A stretch of 64,000 bases of DNA from Xanthomonas cannabis pv. cannabis (GTDB lineage: Bacteria > Pseudomonadota > Gammaproteobacteria > Xanthomonadales > Xanthomonadaceae), in NCBI RefSeq assembly GCF_000802365.1, contig NZ_JSZE01000004.1, positions 1-64,000 of the forward strand, read 5' to 3'. Numbering within the stretch: the stretch's first letter is position 1; every line of letters starts with the position of its first letter. Under the pieces are notes generated by a model. The model had not been told where the DNA came from. It saw only the letters and a list, made by a program, of their open reading frames with translations, and did not search any database. Below are positions 1 through 7,860 of the stretch, piece by piece. The position numbers were made by a program, and so were the translations under genes.

Positions 1-786
1 CACTTCCTTGAAGATGGCGCGGATCATGTCCTCGACGAAATCCTGCACGTCGCGTTCGCGCACGAAGGCGAACTCCATGTCGAGCTGGGTGAATTCCAGC
101 TGGCGATCGGCGCGCAGCGCTTCGTCGCGGAAGCAGCGTGCGATCTGGTAGTAGCGGTCGAAGCCGGCCACCATCAGGATCTGTTTGAACAGCTGCGGGC
201 TCTGCGGCAAGGCGTAGAACTCACCCGGATGCATGCGCGCCGGCACCAGGAAGTCGCGCGCGCCCTCCGGAGTAGCCTTGGTCAGGATCGGGGTTTCGAT
301 GTCCTGGAAATCGCGCGCATCAAGGTGCCGGCGCAGCGCCTGCACCAGCTTGATGCGGGTGCGCTGCATGCGCTGCATTTCCGGACGGCGCAGGTCCAGA
401 TAGCGGTATTTCAGGCGGGTGTCCTCGCCGGGGTTCTCGTGCGCGTGGAACGGCAGCGGCGCGGCCTTGTTGAGGATGCTGATGCGCGTGGCGATCACTT
501 CTACCTTGCCGGTGCGCAGCTTGTCGTTGACCGCATGGCGCGCACGCACCACGCCTTCGACCTGCAGCACGTCCTCGTAGCCGAGGCTGGCAGCCACCTT
601 GAACAGCTCTGCGCTGGCGTCGTCGCCGGCCACCGGCTCCACCGTCACCTGCACGATGCCTTCGTGGTCGCGGAGGTCGATGAAGCACACCCCGCCCAGA
701 TTGCGGGCCACGTCGGTCCAGCCGGCGAGAGTGACGGTTTGGCCGATCATGGTCTCGTCGACCAGGCCGCAGAAGTGGGTACGCAT
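1..786 (-). CDS. aspS: Aspartyl-tRNA synthetase, N-terminal part (cut by window edge)
   Basis: This is the first 262 codons of a class II aminoacyl-tRNA synthetase that charges tRNA with aspartate in the cytoplasm; the C-terminal half lies outside the window. The protein opens [20 protein letters not shown], the OB-fold anticodon-binding domain (about residues 1-105). The class II catalytic domain follows, with [11 protein letters not shown] and the [16 protein letters not shown] stretch of motif 2 type, then [23 protein letters not shown]. The start ATG at 784-786 gives the usual N-terminus of the bacterial-type enzyme. The next genes in the same orientation are a DUF3011 gene (opposite strand) and the fmdB-like gene. 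Identity is firm; only the missing C-terminus limits the call. Confidence 0.96.
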   Translation of the reverse strand, partial: MRTHFCGLVDETMIGQTVTLAGWTDVARNLGGVCFIDLRDHEGIVQVTVEPVAGDDASAELFKVAASLGYEDVLQVEGVVRARHAVNDKLRTGKVEVIATRISILNKAAPLPFHAHENPGEDTRLKYRYLDLRRPEMQRMQRTRIKLVQALRRHLDARDFQDIETPILTKATPEGARDFLVPARMHPGEFYALPQSPQLFKQILMVAGFDRYYQIARCFRDEALRADRQLEFTQLDMEFAFVRERDVQDFVEDMIRAIFKEV

Positions 787-943
787 CGAAAGCTCCGCTG
801 AAAACCCGACGCAGGACGGCGCCGGAAAGCCGGATATTCTGGGGCCGGCGGCCGGCAGGAGCAAATGCGGCGGCGGTCACCGGCGCTTAAGTCGGCGCCC
901 GGCTGAATAGGCGCCACGCCCCTCCCGCACCAAGGACGCCACG

Positions 944-1708
944 ATGCTGCGCACCGCCCTGCTGATCTCCGGCTTCAGCCTCCTCGCCTTCGGTGGCGCG
1001 CTGGCCATCCGTCCCGCCGCCGCGCAGGACCGTGGCTGGAACGGCCAGACGGTCACCTGTTCCAGCAACGACAACCGCCGCCGCGAATGCGATACCCCGT
1101 TCCGTGGGCGCGCCGCGCTGGTAGAGAACATCTCAGGCACGCGCTGCATCGAAGGGCGCAACTGGGGCAGCGACCGCGGCCGGATCTGGGTGGACAACGG
1201 CTGTCGCGGCCGCTTTGCCGAGGCCCGCGGAGGCTGGGTCGGTGGTGGCTGGAACGGCGGCGACGATCGCCCCGGCAACGCCGCGGCCGGCACGGTGCGC
1301 TGCGAGAGCCGCGACCAGCGCCAGGCGGTCTGCAATACCGGTTGGCGGCGCGCCATGATCGTGCGCCAGCTCTCCGGCACCCCCTGCGTGGAGGGACGCA
1401 ACTGGCATCAGGAACAAGGCCGCATCTGGGTGGACGACGGCTGCCGGGCCGACTTTGCGCAGGCCCGTGGCGGCGGCTGGGATCGGGACGACCGCGGCGG
1501 TCGCCCTCGCGGCGATTACTCGGTGACCTGCAGCAGCGACGACCGCCGCCTGCGCACCTGCGACTGGGACGTGGGCGCCGGCCGCCCTGTGCTGACCCGC
1601 CAGCTGTCGGACACGCGCTGCGAGGAAGGCCGCACCTGGGGCTACGACCCGCGCCGCTCGACCGTCTGGGTCAACGACGGTTGCCGCGCGCGGTTCGACG
1701 CCCGCTGA
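944..1708 (+). CDS. Secreted DUF3011 protein with three repeats
   Basis: A 254-residue exported protein of unknown function. Residues 1-28 form a signal peptide ending near AAAQD. Three copies of one module follow at about 35-93, 116-173 and 192-253. Each has four cysteines and the pattern C-x(n)-C ... GTxC-xEGRxW ... IWVDxGCRAxF, which matches the DUF3011 family as I know it. The even cysteine count suggests disulfide-bonded modules in the periplasm or outside the cell. Glycine/arginine-rich linkers separate the modules. It stands alone between aspS and fmdB, both on the other strand. No enzymatic motif is visible and I assign no function. Confidence 0.85.
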   Translation: MLRTALLISGFSLLAFGGALAIRPAAAQDRGWNGQTVTCSSNDNRRRECDTPFRGRAALVENISGTRCIEGRNWGSDRGRIWVDNGCRGRFAEARGGWVGGGWNGGDDRPGNAAAGTVRCESRDQRQAVCNTGWRRAMIVRQLSGTPCVEGRNWHQEQGRIWVDDGCRADFAQARGGGWDRDDRGGRPRGDYSVTCSSDDRRLRTCDWDVGAGRPVLTRQLSDTRCEEGRTWGYDPRRSTVWVNDGCRARFDAR

Positions 1709-1822
1709 GGGTTGAACGCGGGCCGTTGCAGGCGGGAATCCACAGGTCGGTCCGGCGTGGACCGGCCTGTGTCGTTTTCGTCGCGCAAGTCGTGCAGGTG
1801 CCGCCGCCTGGCAGGGTCGCCG

Positions 1823-2134
1823 TCACGCCGCGCCGGATGCCGGCTTCGCCGCCGCTGCGGCCGGCGCAGCCGCTGGCTTGCTGTCGCCGGCCGCGGCCGG
1901 CTTGGCCTCGCCGCCTGCGCTGCTGTCGGTGAGGTTCTTCTTCTTTTCGCCAGCCGACTTGAAATCGGTCTCGTACCAGCCGCTGCCGGACAAGCGGAAC
2001 GACGGCGCGGTGACCTGGCGCTTGATCGTGGCCGCGGCGCAGGCCGGGCAGCTCTGCGGGTCGGGGTCTGCCATCTTCTGCAGGCGGTCGAACGAATGGC
2101 CACAGGTGGTGCACTGGAACGCGTAGATGGGCAT
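1823..2134 (-). CDS. FmdB-family zinc ribbon protein
   Basis: A 103-residue protein starting MPIYAFQCTTCGHSFDRLQK. The two CxxC knuckles (Cys8/Cys11 and Cys29/Cys32) form the small zinc ribbon typical of the FmdB/CxxC_CxxC_SSSS family, followed by the GSGWYETDFK segment seen in that family. The last ~35 residues are a low-complexity Ala/Lys/Pro tail. The ATG at 2134 was chosen because it starts exactly at the conserved MPIYAF; longer readings upstream have no family support. FmdB-like genes commonly sit next to aspS, and here only the DUF3011 gene lies between them. The molecular role is not established; regulation has been suggested for relatives. Confidence 0.85.
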   Translation of the reverse strand: MPIYAFQCTTCGHSFDRLQKMADPDPQSCPACAAATIKRQVTAPSFRLSGSGWYETDFKSAGEKKKNLTDSSAGGEAKPAAAGDSKPAAAPAAAAAKPASGAA

Positions 2135-2558
2135 GGCAGAAGATGAGGAAGACGATGCAGGGGCGCAGATTCTAGACGGATGCGGGTGCGTCGGCGCAAT
2201 GACCAACCGGTGCGCGCGAAGATGGGGCGTGATGCGTTGGCACGTCGCACTGCGTGATGCGCGGAGACGCCGGCGACGCAGTGGGATGCCGCAGTGGCCA
2301 GCCGGTTGAGACAGGCACGCCGGCAAATACGACAGCCGCCACGCGATCACCCGGTCCGACTGCTCCGTGGCAACCGAGGCACTGCGTGCGCGGGTCGCCC
2401 ATCCGCACCCACATGCGCTGCAGTTCGTGGACATGCGCCCGTGCGTGCGACCGCTGCTGCAGGCTGCGCGCGGCGAGATCCGGACTGAGCCGCACTGCCC
2501 GGGCTGCTACACTCGAACATGTGATCGACGCGCCTTTCCCCCCACGAGGGCCGCATCC
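2135..2558. other. Divergent intergenic region, no gene seen
   Basis: 424 bp between the divergent fmdB-like and MFS genes. Open frames here lack family resemblance and overlap each other on both strands. It presumably holds the two promoters, but I could not pick out convincing -35/-10 pairs. Confidence 0.4.
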
Positions 2559-3803
2559 ATGCTGCGGCTGACTGCCTTATTGCTCGGCGTTGCCCTGCTG
2601 CTGACCGGCAGTGGGCTGCTTGGCACCTTGCTCGCCGTGCGCGGTGGCCAGGCCGGCTTCGATGCGCGTGCGCTGGGCCTGATCATGTCCGGCTACTTCG
2701 CCGGTTTCTTCCTCGGCACGTTCTTCGCGCCGCCGTTGATCCGCCGCATCGGACATATCCGTGCATTCGCGTTCTACGCATCGCTTGCGGCGATTGCGGT
2801 GCTGCTGCATCCGATCTGGCTCGATCCCTGGGGCTGGGGCGTGTTGCGCCTGGTCACCGGCGCCGCGCTGGTAGGCCTGTACACGGTGATCGAAAGCTGG
2901 CTCAACGCCGAGCCGGATGCGCGTCGGCGCAGCCGGGTGTTCTCGGTATACATGGCGATCAATCTGTCGGCGCTGGCGCTGGGGCAGATCCTGCTGACCA
3001 TCGGCGATGCAGGCGCACCGGCAATGTTCACGCTGACGGCGATCCTGTTCTGTGCGGCGGTGATGCCGGTGATGACCACGCGGCTGATCCCGCCCGAGGT
3101 ACCGCAGGTCTCGCGCCTGCGACTGAAAACACTATACGCCTTGGCGCCGGTGGCAACGATTGGCGCCGGCCTGTCCGGCCTGGCAATGGGCGCGTTCTGG
3201 GGCCTGCTGCCGGTGTACGCCAACCGCATCGGGCTGGATGCCGACGGCGTGGCGATGTTCATGCTCGCTGCCATCGTGGGCGGTGCGGTGCTGCAATGGC
3301 CGATCGGGCGCATCAGCGACGGGCATGACCGCCGCATCGGCCTGGTCACGGTGAGCGTACTGGCCGCCGGTATCGCCATCGCTGCCGCCATGCCGATGGT
3401 GCAGACGCAGACCACCGTGTTGTTCGTGCTGTTTTTCGTCTATGGCGGGCTGGCGTTTTCGCTGTACCCGTTTGCGGTTGCGCACATGCTGGACTATCTG
3501 CCGCGCGAGGACCTGTTGTCCGGCTGCAGCAGCCTGCTGCTGGTGCATGGGGTGGGCGCGGCCATCGGCCCGGCGCTGGCCGGCGGAGCGATGCAGAAGT
3601 TCGGCCCGGCCGCCTTGCCGGTCTACTTTGCGGTGATGCTGCTGGCGCTGGCCGGCTTCACGCTGTCGCGGCTGCTGCGGTTTGCACGCCGTCGCACCCA
3701 CCCCATTGCGTTCCGCCCGATGCTGCGCACCACGCCGTCGGCGCTGGAATTGATGCCGGAAACGCAACAGGCCGAAGTGGCACCGCGCAGCACGCGCAGC
3801 TGA
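2559..3803 (+). CDS. MFS transporter, YcaD-like
   Basis: A 414-residue inner-membrane protein of the major facilitator superfamily with about 12 hydrophobic segments. It begins MLRLTALLLGVALLLTGSGL; the first half contains the loop RRIGHIRAFAF after helix 2 and IESWLNAEPDARRRSRVFSVYM, which resembles YcaD-type MFS proteins. The second half has GRISDGHDRRIG, the repeat of the MFS loop 2-3 motif. The ATG at 2559 is preferred over longer in-frame starts because an ACGAGGG ribosome site lies about 8 nt upstream and translation then begins directly at the first membrane helix. The soluble tail carries no domain. Substrate unknown; exporter or sugar/metabolite transporter are both possible. Confidence 0.85.
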   Translation: MLRLTALLLGVALLLTGSGLLGTLLAVRGGQAGFDARALGLIMSGYFAGFFLGTFFAPPLIRRIGHIRAFAFYASLAAIAVLLHPIWLDPWGWGVLRLVTGAALVGLYTVIESWLNAEPDARRRSRVFSVYMAINLSALALGQILLTIGDAGAPAMFTLTAILFCAAVMPVMTTRLIPPEVPQVSRLRLKTLYALAPVATIGAGLSGLAMGAFWGLLPVYANRIGLDADGVAMFMLAAIVGGAVLQWPIGRISDGHDRRIGLVTVSVLAAGIAIAAAMPMVQTQTTVLFVLFFVYGGLAFSLYPFAVAHMLDYLPREDLLSGCSSLLLVHGVGAAIGPALAGGAMQKFGPAALPVYFAVMLLALAGFTLSRLLRFARRRTHPIAFRPMLRTTPSALELMPETQQAEVAPRSTRS

Positions 3804-4191
3804 CGACAGCGCGTTTCGTACGCCCCGCTGCATGGCGGCGGATCCTTGCGCATCCATCGTCGCGGCACACGCCGCAACGACCTCCAGGGCGCTTTGATTG
3901 CCCGCCGCGCCACGGACAGGCCCGCGACGGCGAGCGGCAAGCCCTCCCTGGCGGTGGTGGTGTGCGTGGATCGGACAAGCGGCAACCGCCATGGCTGCTC
4001 CAGCATCGTCCCGCCGTCGGAAATGCCCGGCAGCCTGGATACCGACCGAGCGTCTGCCTGCTCGGACGTATCGCGCAAGCAGCAAATGCGCCCTGTACTG
4101 TGCTTACACCTGGCAAGGCATCCCGGCGCCGTTGCGATGCCGCCGCGGCGACACAGCCACACGTCGCACCGAAGGCTGGGCCGTACAAGTG
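3804..4191. other. Convergent intergenic region, no gene seen
   Basis: 388 bp between the 3' ends of the MFS gene and the YeeE-like gene. Several overlapping open frames on both strands are compositional shadows without recognisable motifs. I see no clear terminator hairpin, RNA gene or repeat. Confidence 0.4.
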
Positions 4192-4608
4192 TCACGCGCG
4201 GTCAAGGGCGCGGTGCATCAACATTCCAGCAAGCATCGCGGGCACGAACCACAAGGCCTCCACAGAGCCTGTTCCCAGCCCGGCAAGCGCAGGCCCCGGG
4301 CAATAGCCGGCAAGACCCCAACCAATTCCGAACAGTGCTGCCCCGGCCAGCAACCGGCGGTCTACCGCTCGCGCGCCGGCCAGTTGAAACCTCTCGGCAA
4401 ACACGGGCCTGTTGCGGCGTAGCACGAAGCGGAACGCGATGGCGGTGGTAGCAACGGCACTGCCGAGGACCAGGCCCAAGGATGGGTCGAACTGGCCGAA
4501 CACGTCGAGGAAACCGAGGACGCGGCGCGCATCGGTCATGCCGGACATCGCCAGCCCCAGCCCGAACAGCACACCGGACAGCAAGGCCGCAAACGAACGC
4601 TTCTTCAT
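4192..4608 (-). CDS. YeeE/YedE-family sulfur transporter half (second)
   Basis: A 138-residue membrane protein of the YeeE/YedE type, a family implicated in import of thiosulfate or other reduced sulfur. It starts MKKRSFAALLSGVLFGLGLAMSGM and shows the family signature glycines and the cysteine segment WGLAGYCPGPALAGLG. About four membrane helices are visible. The ATG at 4606-4608 lies 2 nt after the stop of the preceding YeeE-like gene, so the two are one transcript and probably two halves of one channel. With the upstream dioxygenase and BigR it belongs to a hydrogen sulfide/persulfide detoxification unit. Confidence 0.88.
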   Translation of the reverse strand: MKKRSFAALLSGVLFGLGLAMSGMTDARRVLGFLDVFGQFDPSLGLVLGSAVATTAIAFRFVLRRNRPVFAERFQLAGARAVDRRLLAGAALFGIGWGLAGYCPGPALAGLGTGSVEALWFVPAMLAGMLMHRALDRA

Positions 4609-4610
4609 CG

Positions 4611-5024
4611 TCAATTCCAGAGGTGTCTGACGACGAACACCGTCGCCATCGCGGTCATCATGAACGTAAGGACTGCGGCCGCGGAGCGCAGCGAAAAAAG
4701 ACCGAGGCCGCACACGCCGTGACCGCTGGTGCAGCCATTGCCCATACGGGTGCCCAGGCCTACCAGCAGACCGGCGGCAATCAGACCCTGGCGAGCATGG
4801 TCGCTACGTGGCAGCGGCGCACCTGGAACCAGCCGCAGGTAGAGGCCCGCGGCGACGATCAAGCCAAGCAGAAACATCGCCCGCCACCACACATCCCCTG
4901 CCTTTGGAAACAGCAGGCCGGCCAGGATTCCGCTGACGCCGGCGATGCGACCATTCAGCCAGAGCAGAAGCGTTGCGGACAGGCCGATCAGTACGCCACC
5001 GGAAAGGGTGATGAGCCATGTCAC
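4611..5024 (-). CDS. YeeE/YedE-family sulfur transporter half (first)
   Basis: A 137-residue membrane protein, partner of the following YeeE-like gene. It carries the family cysteine motif GTRMGNGCTSGHGVCGLGLFS near residues 90-110 and about four helices. No ATG fits; a GTG at 5024 begins VTWLITLSGG and forms a GTGA overlap with the stop of the upstream metallo-hydrolase gene, a typical coupled arrangement. Longer readings run into that gene in another frame. Known YeeE proteins pass reduced sulfur species through conserved cysteines; the exact substrate here is inferred from the operon. Confidence 0.86.
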   Translation of the reverse strand: MTWLITLSGGVLIGLSATLLLWLNGRIAGVSGILAGLLFPKAGDVWWRAMFLLGLIVAAGLYLRLVPGAPLPRSDHARQGLIAAGLLVGLGTRMGNGCTSGHGVCGLGLFSLRSAAAVLTFMMTAMATVFVVRHLWN

Positions 5025-5896
5025 GATGCGTCGACTCCCAACTGGTTCAAAGGAAGCCGCAAGTACCGGATGCCATTGGCGCCAGCCGGGGGCAACTCGC
5101 CCGCACGGATATTCACCTGCAAGGCGGGAAGGATCAGCTTGGGCGCTGCCAGGGTGGCATCGCGCTCGGTCCTCATCTTCACGAATGCAGCTTCGTCTGT
5201 TCCACCGCCAACATGCACATTGCGCTGCGCCTGCTCTTTCAGCGAGCTCTGCGCGTGCGCCTGGCGTCCGGCAGACGGATAGTCGTGGCAAAGGAACAGG
5301 CGCGTATCACGCGGCAGATCGAATAGCGTGTGGATGGAGCGATACAACTTGCGCGCATCGCCACCCGGGAAATCTGCCCGCGCAGTTCCTGTTTCGGGAG
5401 CAAACACCGTGTCACCCACGAACGCCGAATCGCCGATGAGATAGGTGAGGCTGTCATCGGTGTGACCCGGCGTGGCGATTGCACGCGCCTGCAGTTGGCC
5501 GATCGCAAACGTCTCTCCATCGGCAAACAACCGGTCGAATTGCCGACCATCTGGCGCAAACTCAGGCTCAAGCCCGAACAACGTCTTGAAACGTTCCTGT
5601 ACACGGGTAATGCCATGGCCGATGGCCACGCGCGCTCCGGTCCTGCGCTTGAGGTAGGCCGCAGCGGTCAGGTGATCGGCGTGCGCATGGGTCTCCAGGA
5701 TCCAGTCCAGGCGCAGGGCGTGCTGGTCCACGAACGCAAGCACGCGATCTGCCGATGTGGTCCGGGTCCGTGCCTGGGCTGGGTCGTAGTCCAATACCGG
5801 GTCGACAATGGCGCACCGTCCGCCGTCCTGGTCATACACCAAATGCGTGAAGGTGGACGTTGCTGAATCGTGGAAGCTTTGAACTTGCGGATTCAT
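5021..5896 (-). CDS. blh: MBL-fold persulfide dioxygenase-like hydrolase (Blh/ETHE1 type)
   Basis: A 291-residue metallo-beta-lactamase-fold enzyme. Metal ligands are in place: THAHADH at residues 69-75, His145 (PGHTDDS), Asp162 (GDTVF) and His204 (LCHDYP). Length and motifs fit the single-iron persulfide dioxygenases, which oxidise glutathione persulfide to sulfite and are the core of H2S detoxification; in Xylella the homologous gene is called blh and is controlled by BigR. It is the first gene of a minus-strand operon with two YeeE-like genes and is divergent from bigR, with a palindromic operator between them. The ATG at 5896 gives the standard start MNPQVQSFHD. The Rhodanese/DUF442 domain that some Blh proteins carry is encoded separately here (7146-7601). 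Confidence 0.9.
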   Translation of the reverse strand: MNPQVQSFHDSATSTFTHLVYDQDGGRCAIVDPVLDYDPAQARTRTTSADRVLAFVDQHALRLDWILETHAHADHLTAAAYLKRRTGARVAIGHGITRVQERFKTLFGLEPEFAPDGRQFDRLFADGETFAIGQLQARAIATPGHTDDSLTYLIGDSAFVGDTVFAPETGTARADFPGGDARKLYRSIHTLFDLPRDTRLFLCHDYPSAGRQAHAQSSLKEQAQRNVHVGGGTDEAAFVKMRTERDATLAAPKLILPALQVNIRAGELPPAGANGIRYLRLPLNQLGVDAS

Positions 5897-5916
5897 CCGG
5901 ATTCTCTTGCTCTTTT

Positions 5917-5934
5917 ATTTAGAGTTATCTAAAT
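5917..5934. promoter_or_regulatory. Palindromic BigR-type operator
   Basis: Perfect inverted repeat ATTTAGA-GTTA-TCTAAAT in the 85-bp AT-rich gap between the divergent blh and bigR starts. It lies 21 nt from the blh start and 48 nt from the bigR start, so one bound dimer could repress both directions. BigR is known to bind an AT-rich palindrome in its own promoter region; that this is the site is inference. Confidence 0.75.
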
Positions 5935-5981
5935 TAGATCTTCCTACACCTATTTTCAAGCAAATTCCAAAGTAAGCAGCC

Positions 5982-6326
5982 ATGAGCCGTTCACCGAAGC
6001 AAAAGAGGGCGATCCCGTCTCCCGAACAGATGTTGCGCTATGCCGATGAAGCGGCAGCGCTGCTCAAGGCGTTGGCACACCCGGCGCGCCTGCTCGTGCT
6101 CTGCCAGCTTGTCGAGGGTGAATCCTCGGTGGGGGACCTGCAGCCAATCACGGGCCTGAGCATGTCGGCGCTCTCGCAGCATCTTGCGGTGTTGCGCGAG
6201 ATGGCCCTTGTCACCACGCGCCGCGAGTCGCAGACCATCTACTACGCGCTTGCCGAGGGCCCGGCTGTGAGCGTCATCGATGCGTTGTGCGCCGCGTATT
6301 GCGTTGGCCAGGAATCCAGCCAGTGA
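5982..6326 (+). CDS. bigR: ArsR-family repressor BigR
   Basis: A 114-residue winged-helix repressor of the ArsR/SmtB family. The HTH reads LQPITGLSMSALSQHLAVLR (about residues 53-72), followed by the wing RRESQTIYYAL. It lacks metal-site cysteines of ArsR but has Cys41 and Cys107, matching the two redox cysteines of BigR, which senses persulfide by forming a disulfide and releasing DNA. It is divergent from the dioxygenase gene over a palindromic operator, and its stop overlaps the GTG of the downstream TauE-type exporter (GTGA). Expected role: derepress sulfide detoxification genes on both sides when sulfide or persulfide accumulates. Confidence 0.92.
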   Translation: MSRSPKQKRAIPSPEQMLRYADEAAALLKALAHPARLLVLCQLVEGESSVGDLQPITGLSMSALSQHLAVLREMALVTTRRESQTIYYALAEGPAVSVIDALCAAYCVGQESSQ

Positions 6327-7108
6327 CCTCACTGCAAATCGTGCTGGCCGCGCTGGCGGGAGGCGCAGTGGGGTTCACGCTTGGGCTGGTCGGCGGTGGC
6401 GGCTCGATCCTGGCGGTACCGCTCATGGTCTATCTGGTGGGCGTGCACGATCCGCACGTGGCGATCGGAACCAGCGCACTGGCTGTAGCAGCCAACGCGC
6501 TGATTGGCCTGACCACTCATGCTCGCAAGCACAACGTCAAATGGCGCTGTGCAGCGGCATTTGCGACAGCCGGCGTCGTGGGCGCATGGTTCGGTGCAAC
6601 GCTGGGCAAGACGATGGATGGGCAGAAGTTGCTTGCCCTGTTTGCCCTGTTGATGCTGGCCGTGGCCGGCATGATGGTGCGCTCGCGCGGCCGCGGAGGT
6701 GACCCTTCTGTGATGTTCAACGGTAGCAATGCGCCCAAGCTGCTGGGGTCCGGTGCTGCCACCGGCCTGCCCTCTGGCTTCTTTGGCATCGGCGGGGGCT
6801 TTCTGGTCGTTCCGGGCCTCATCGCGTCGACCGGCATGCCGATTCTGTTTGCGGTCGGCTCCTCACTGGTGGCGGTCAGCGCGTTTGGCCTGACAACCGC
6901 CGTGAGTTACGCGAGCTCCGGCTTGGTCGCCTGGTCGTTGGCTGGAATCTTCATCGGCGGTGGGGCGGTCGGCAGCCTGTTGGGCGCGCGTCTGGCCACG
7001 CGCCTGGCCCACCGCAATGGCCTGCTCAATCTCGTACTCGCCGGCCTGATCGTTGTTGTTGCGCTCTACATGCTGTTGCGTGCTGCCAGCGCGTTTGGCT
7101 GGCTCTAA
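6323..7108 (+). CDS. TauE/SafE-family sulfite exporter-like protein
   Basis: A 261-residue inner-membrane protein with about eight helices and the two family glycine motifs, VGFTLGLVGGGGSILAVPL near the start and PSGFFGIGGGFLVVPGL in the middle. These are hallmarks of TauE/SafE (DUF81) exporters of sulfite and other organosulfur anions. The start is taken as GTG at 6323, which overlaps the bigR stop by 4 nt; the longer ATG at 6287 would overlap bigR by 40 nt and adds no conserved residues. Sulfite is the product of the persulfide dioxygenase across the divergent promoter, so export of that sulfite is the natural role. Confidence 0.9.
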   Translation: MTSLQIVLAALAGGAVGFTLGLVGGGGSILAVPLMVYLVGVHDPHVAIGTSALAVAANALIGLTTHARKHNVKWRCAAAFATAGVVGAWFGATLGKTMDGQKLLALFALLMLAVAGMMVRSRGRGGDPSVMFNGSNAPKLLGSGAATGLPSGFFGIGGGFLVVPGLIASTGMPILFAVGSSLVAVSAFGLTTAVSYASSGLVAWSLAGIFIGGGAVGSLLGARLATRLAHRNGLLNLVLAGLIVVVALYMLLRAASAFGWL

Positions 7109-7145
7109 GCGCAACGCCCGCCCACGTGCTGCCTGAGGCCATTCA

Positions 7146-7601
7146 ATGACGACCCCCATACTGTTTGCCAAAGGCCATTACGCCAGCGGCCAACCGACGC
7201 AGTTTGAATTGGCGGAGCTCGCCCGCAAGGGTGTGCGAACGGTGATCAACCTGCGCGCACCCGAGGAGCCGGTGGACTACGACGAAGCGATGGAGGCTGA
7301 TCGACTTGGCCTGCGTTACGCATCGCTACCGATCGCCGACGCCAGTGATCTTGACCCCACGCGGATACGTGCGTTCGGGCGGATGCTCGATCAGGCCCGC
7401 CTCGAGGGCGACGTCTTGATCCACTGCGCCAGCTCCAACCGCGTAGGTGCGATGGTTACGCTTGACCAGGTGTTCAACCGGGGAACAGCGCTTGCCGCGG
7501 CACTCGAAGGTGGACGCGCGGCCGGCCTGAAGACACTGGAACCGGCCGTGATCGCACTTGCTCAAACCCAGGTACGCAGCGCTGACCCACGCTGTGAATA
7601 G
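7146..7601 (+). CDS. DUF442 phosphatase-like protein (beta-lactamase-hydrolase-associated domain)
   Basis: A 151-residue protein resembling the DUF442/TIGR01244 domain, a protein-tyrosine-phosphatase-like fold. The loop HCASSNRVGA places Cys94 and Arg99 as a Cys-x4-Arg signature, one residue shorter than the classical phosphatase Cys-x5-Arg but normal for this family. It follows the TauE-type gene by 37 nt and is probably co-transcribed with bigR. In several bacteria this domain is fused in front of the Blh dioxygenase; here it stands alone at the other end of the locus. It could handle persulfide or sulfur transfer by its cysteine. No phosphatase activity is demonstrated by sequence. Confidence 0.86.
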   Translation: MTTPILFAKGHYASGQPTQFELAELARKGVRTVINLRAPEEPVDYDEAMEADRLGLRYASLPIADASDLDPTRIRAFGRMLDQARLEGDVLIHCASSNRVGAMVTLDQVFNRGTALAAALEGGRAAGLKTLEPAVIALAQTQVRSADPRCE

Positions 7602-7620
7602 GCTTATGATTCGTTGATTG

Positions 7621-7644
7621 CGCCCTCAAAAAGCCATGAGGGCG
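7621..7644 (+). terminator. Hairpin after the bigR operon
   Basis: CGCCCTCA and TGAGGGCG form a perfect 8-bp stem with an 8-nt loop 20 nt after the DUF442 stop. There is no T-run behind it, so termination is possible but not certain. The remaining gap to 7860 holds nothing recognisable. Confidence 0.4.
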
Positions 7645-7860
7645 AAGCCCTTCCAGCACCTGGGGCTGCGCCACCTCTGGCATCTCATGCCAGAGCACCA
7701 TACCGCGTCGACGCCCGGAGAGCGGCAGACGGTCGCCCTGGTAGCCGACCCAGGGGCTGCGTCCATTGAGTGATCGCAGCCGCATCGGTTGCGCGGTCAT
7801 CATCACGCAACGCAAGCGCGGCAGGCTGCGGCCATTCCCTTCCCCGCCCGCTGGATTGCA

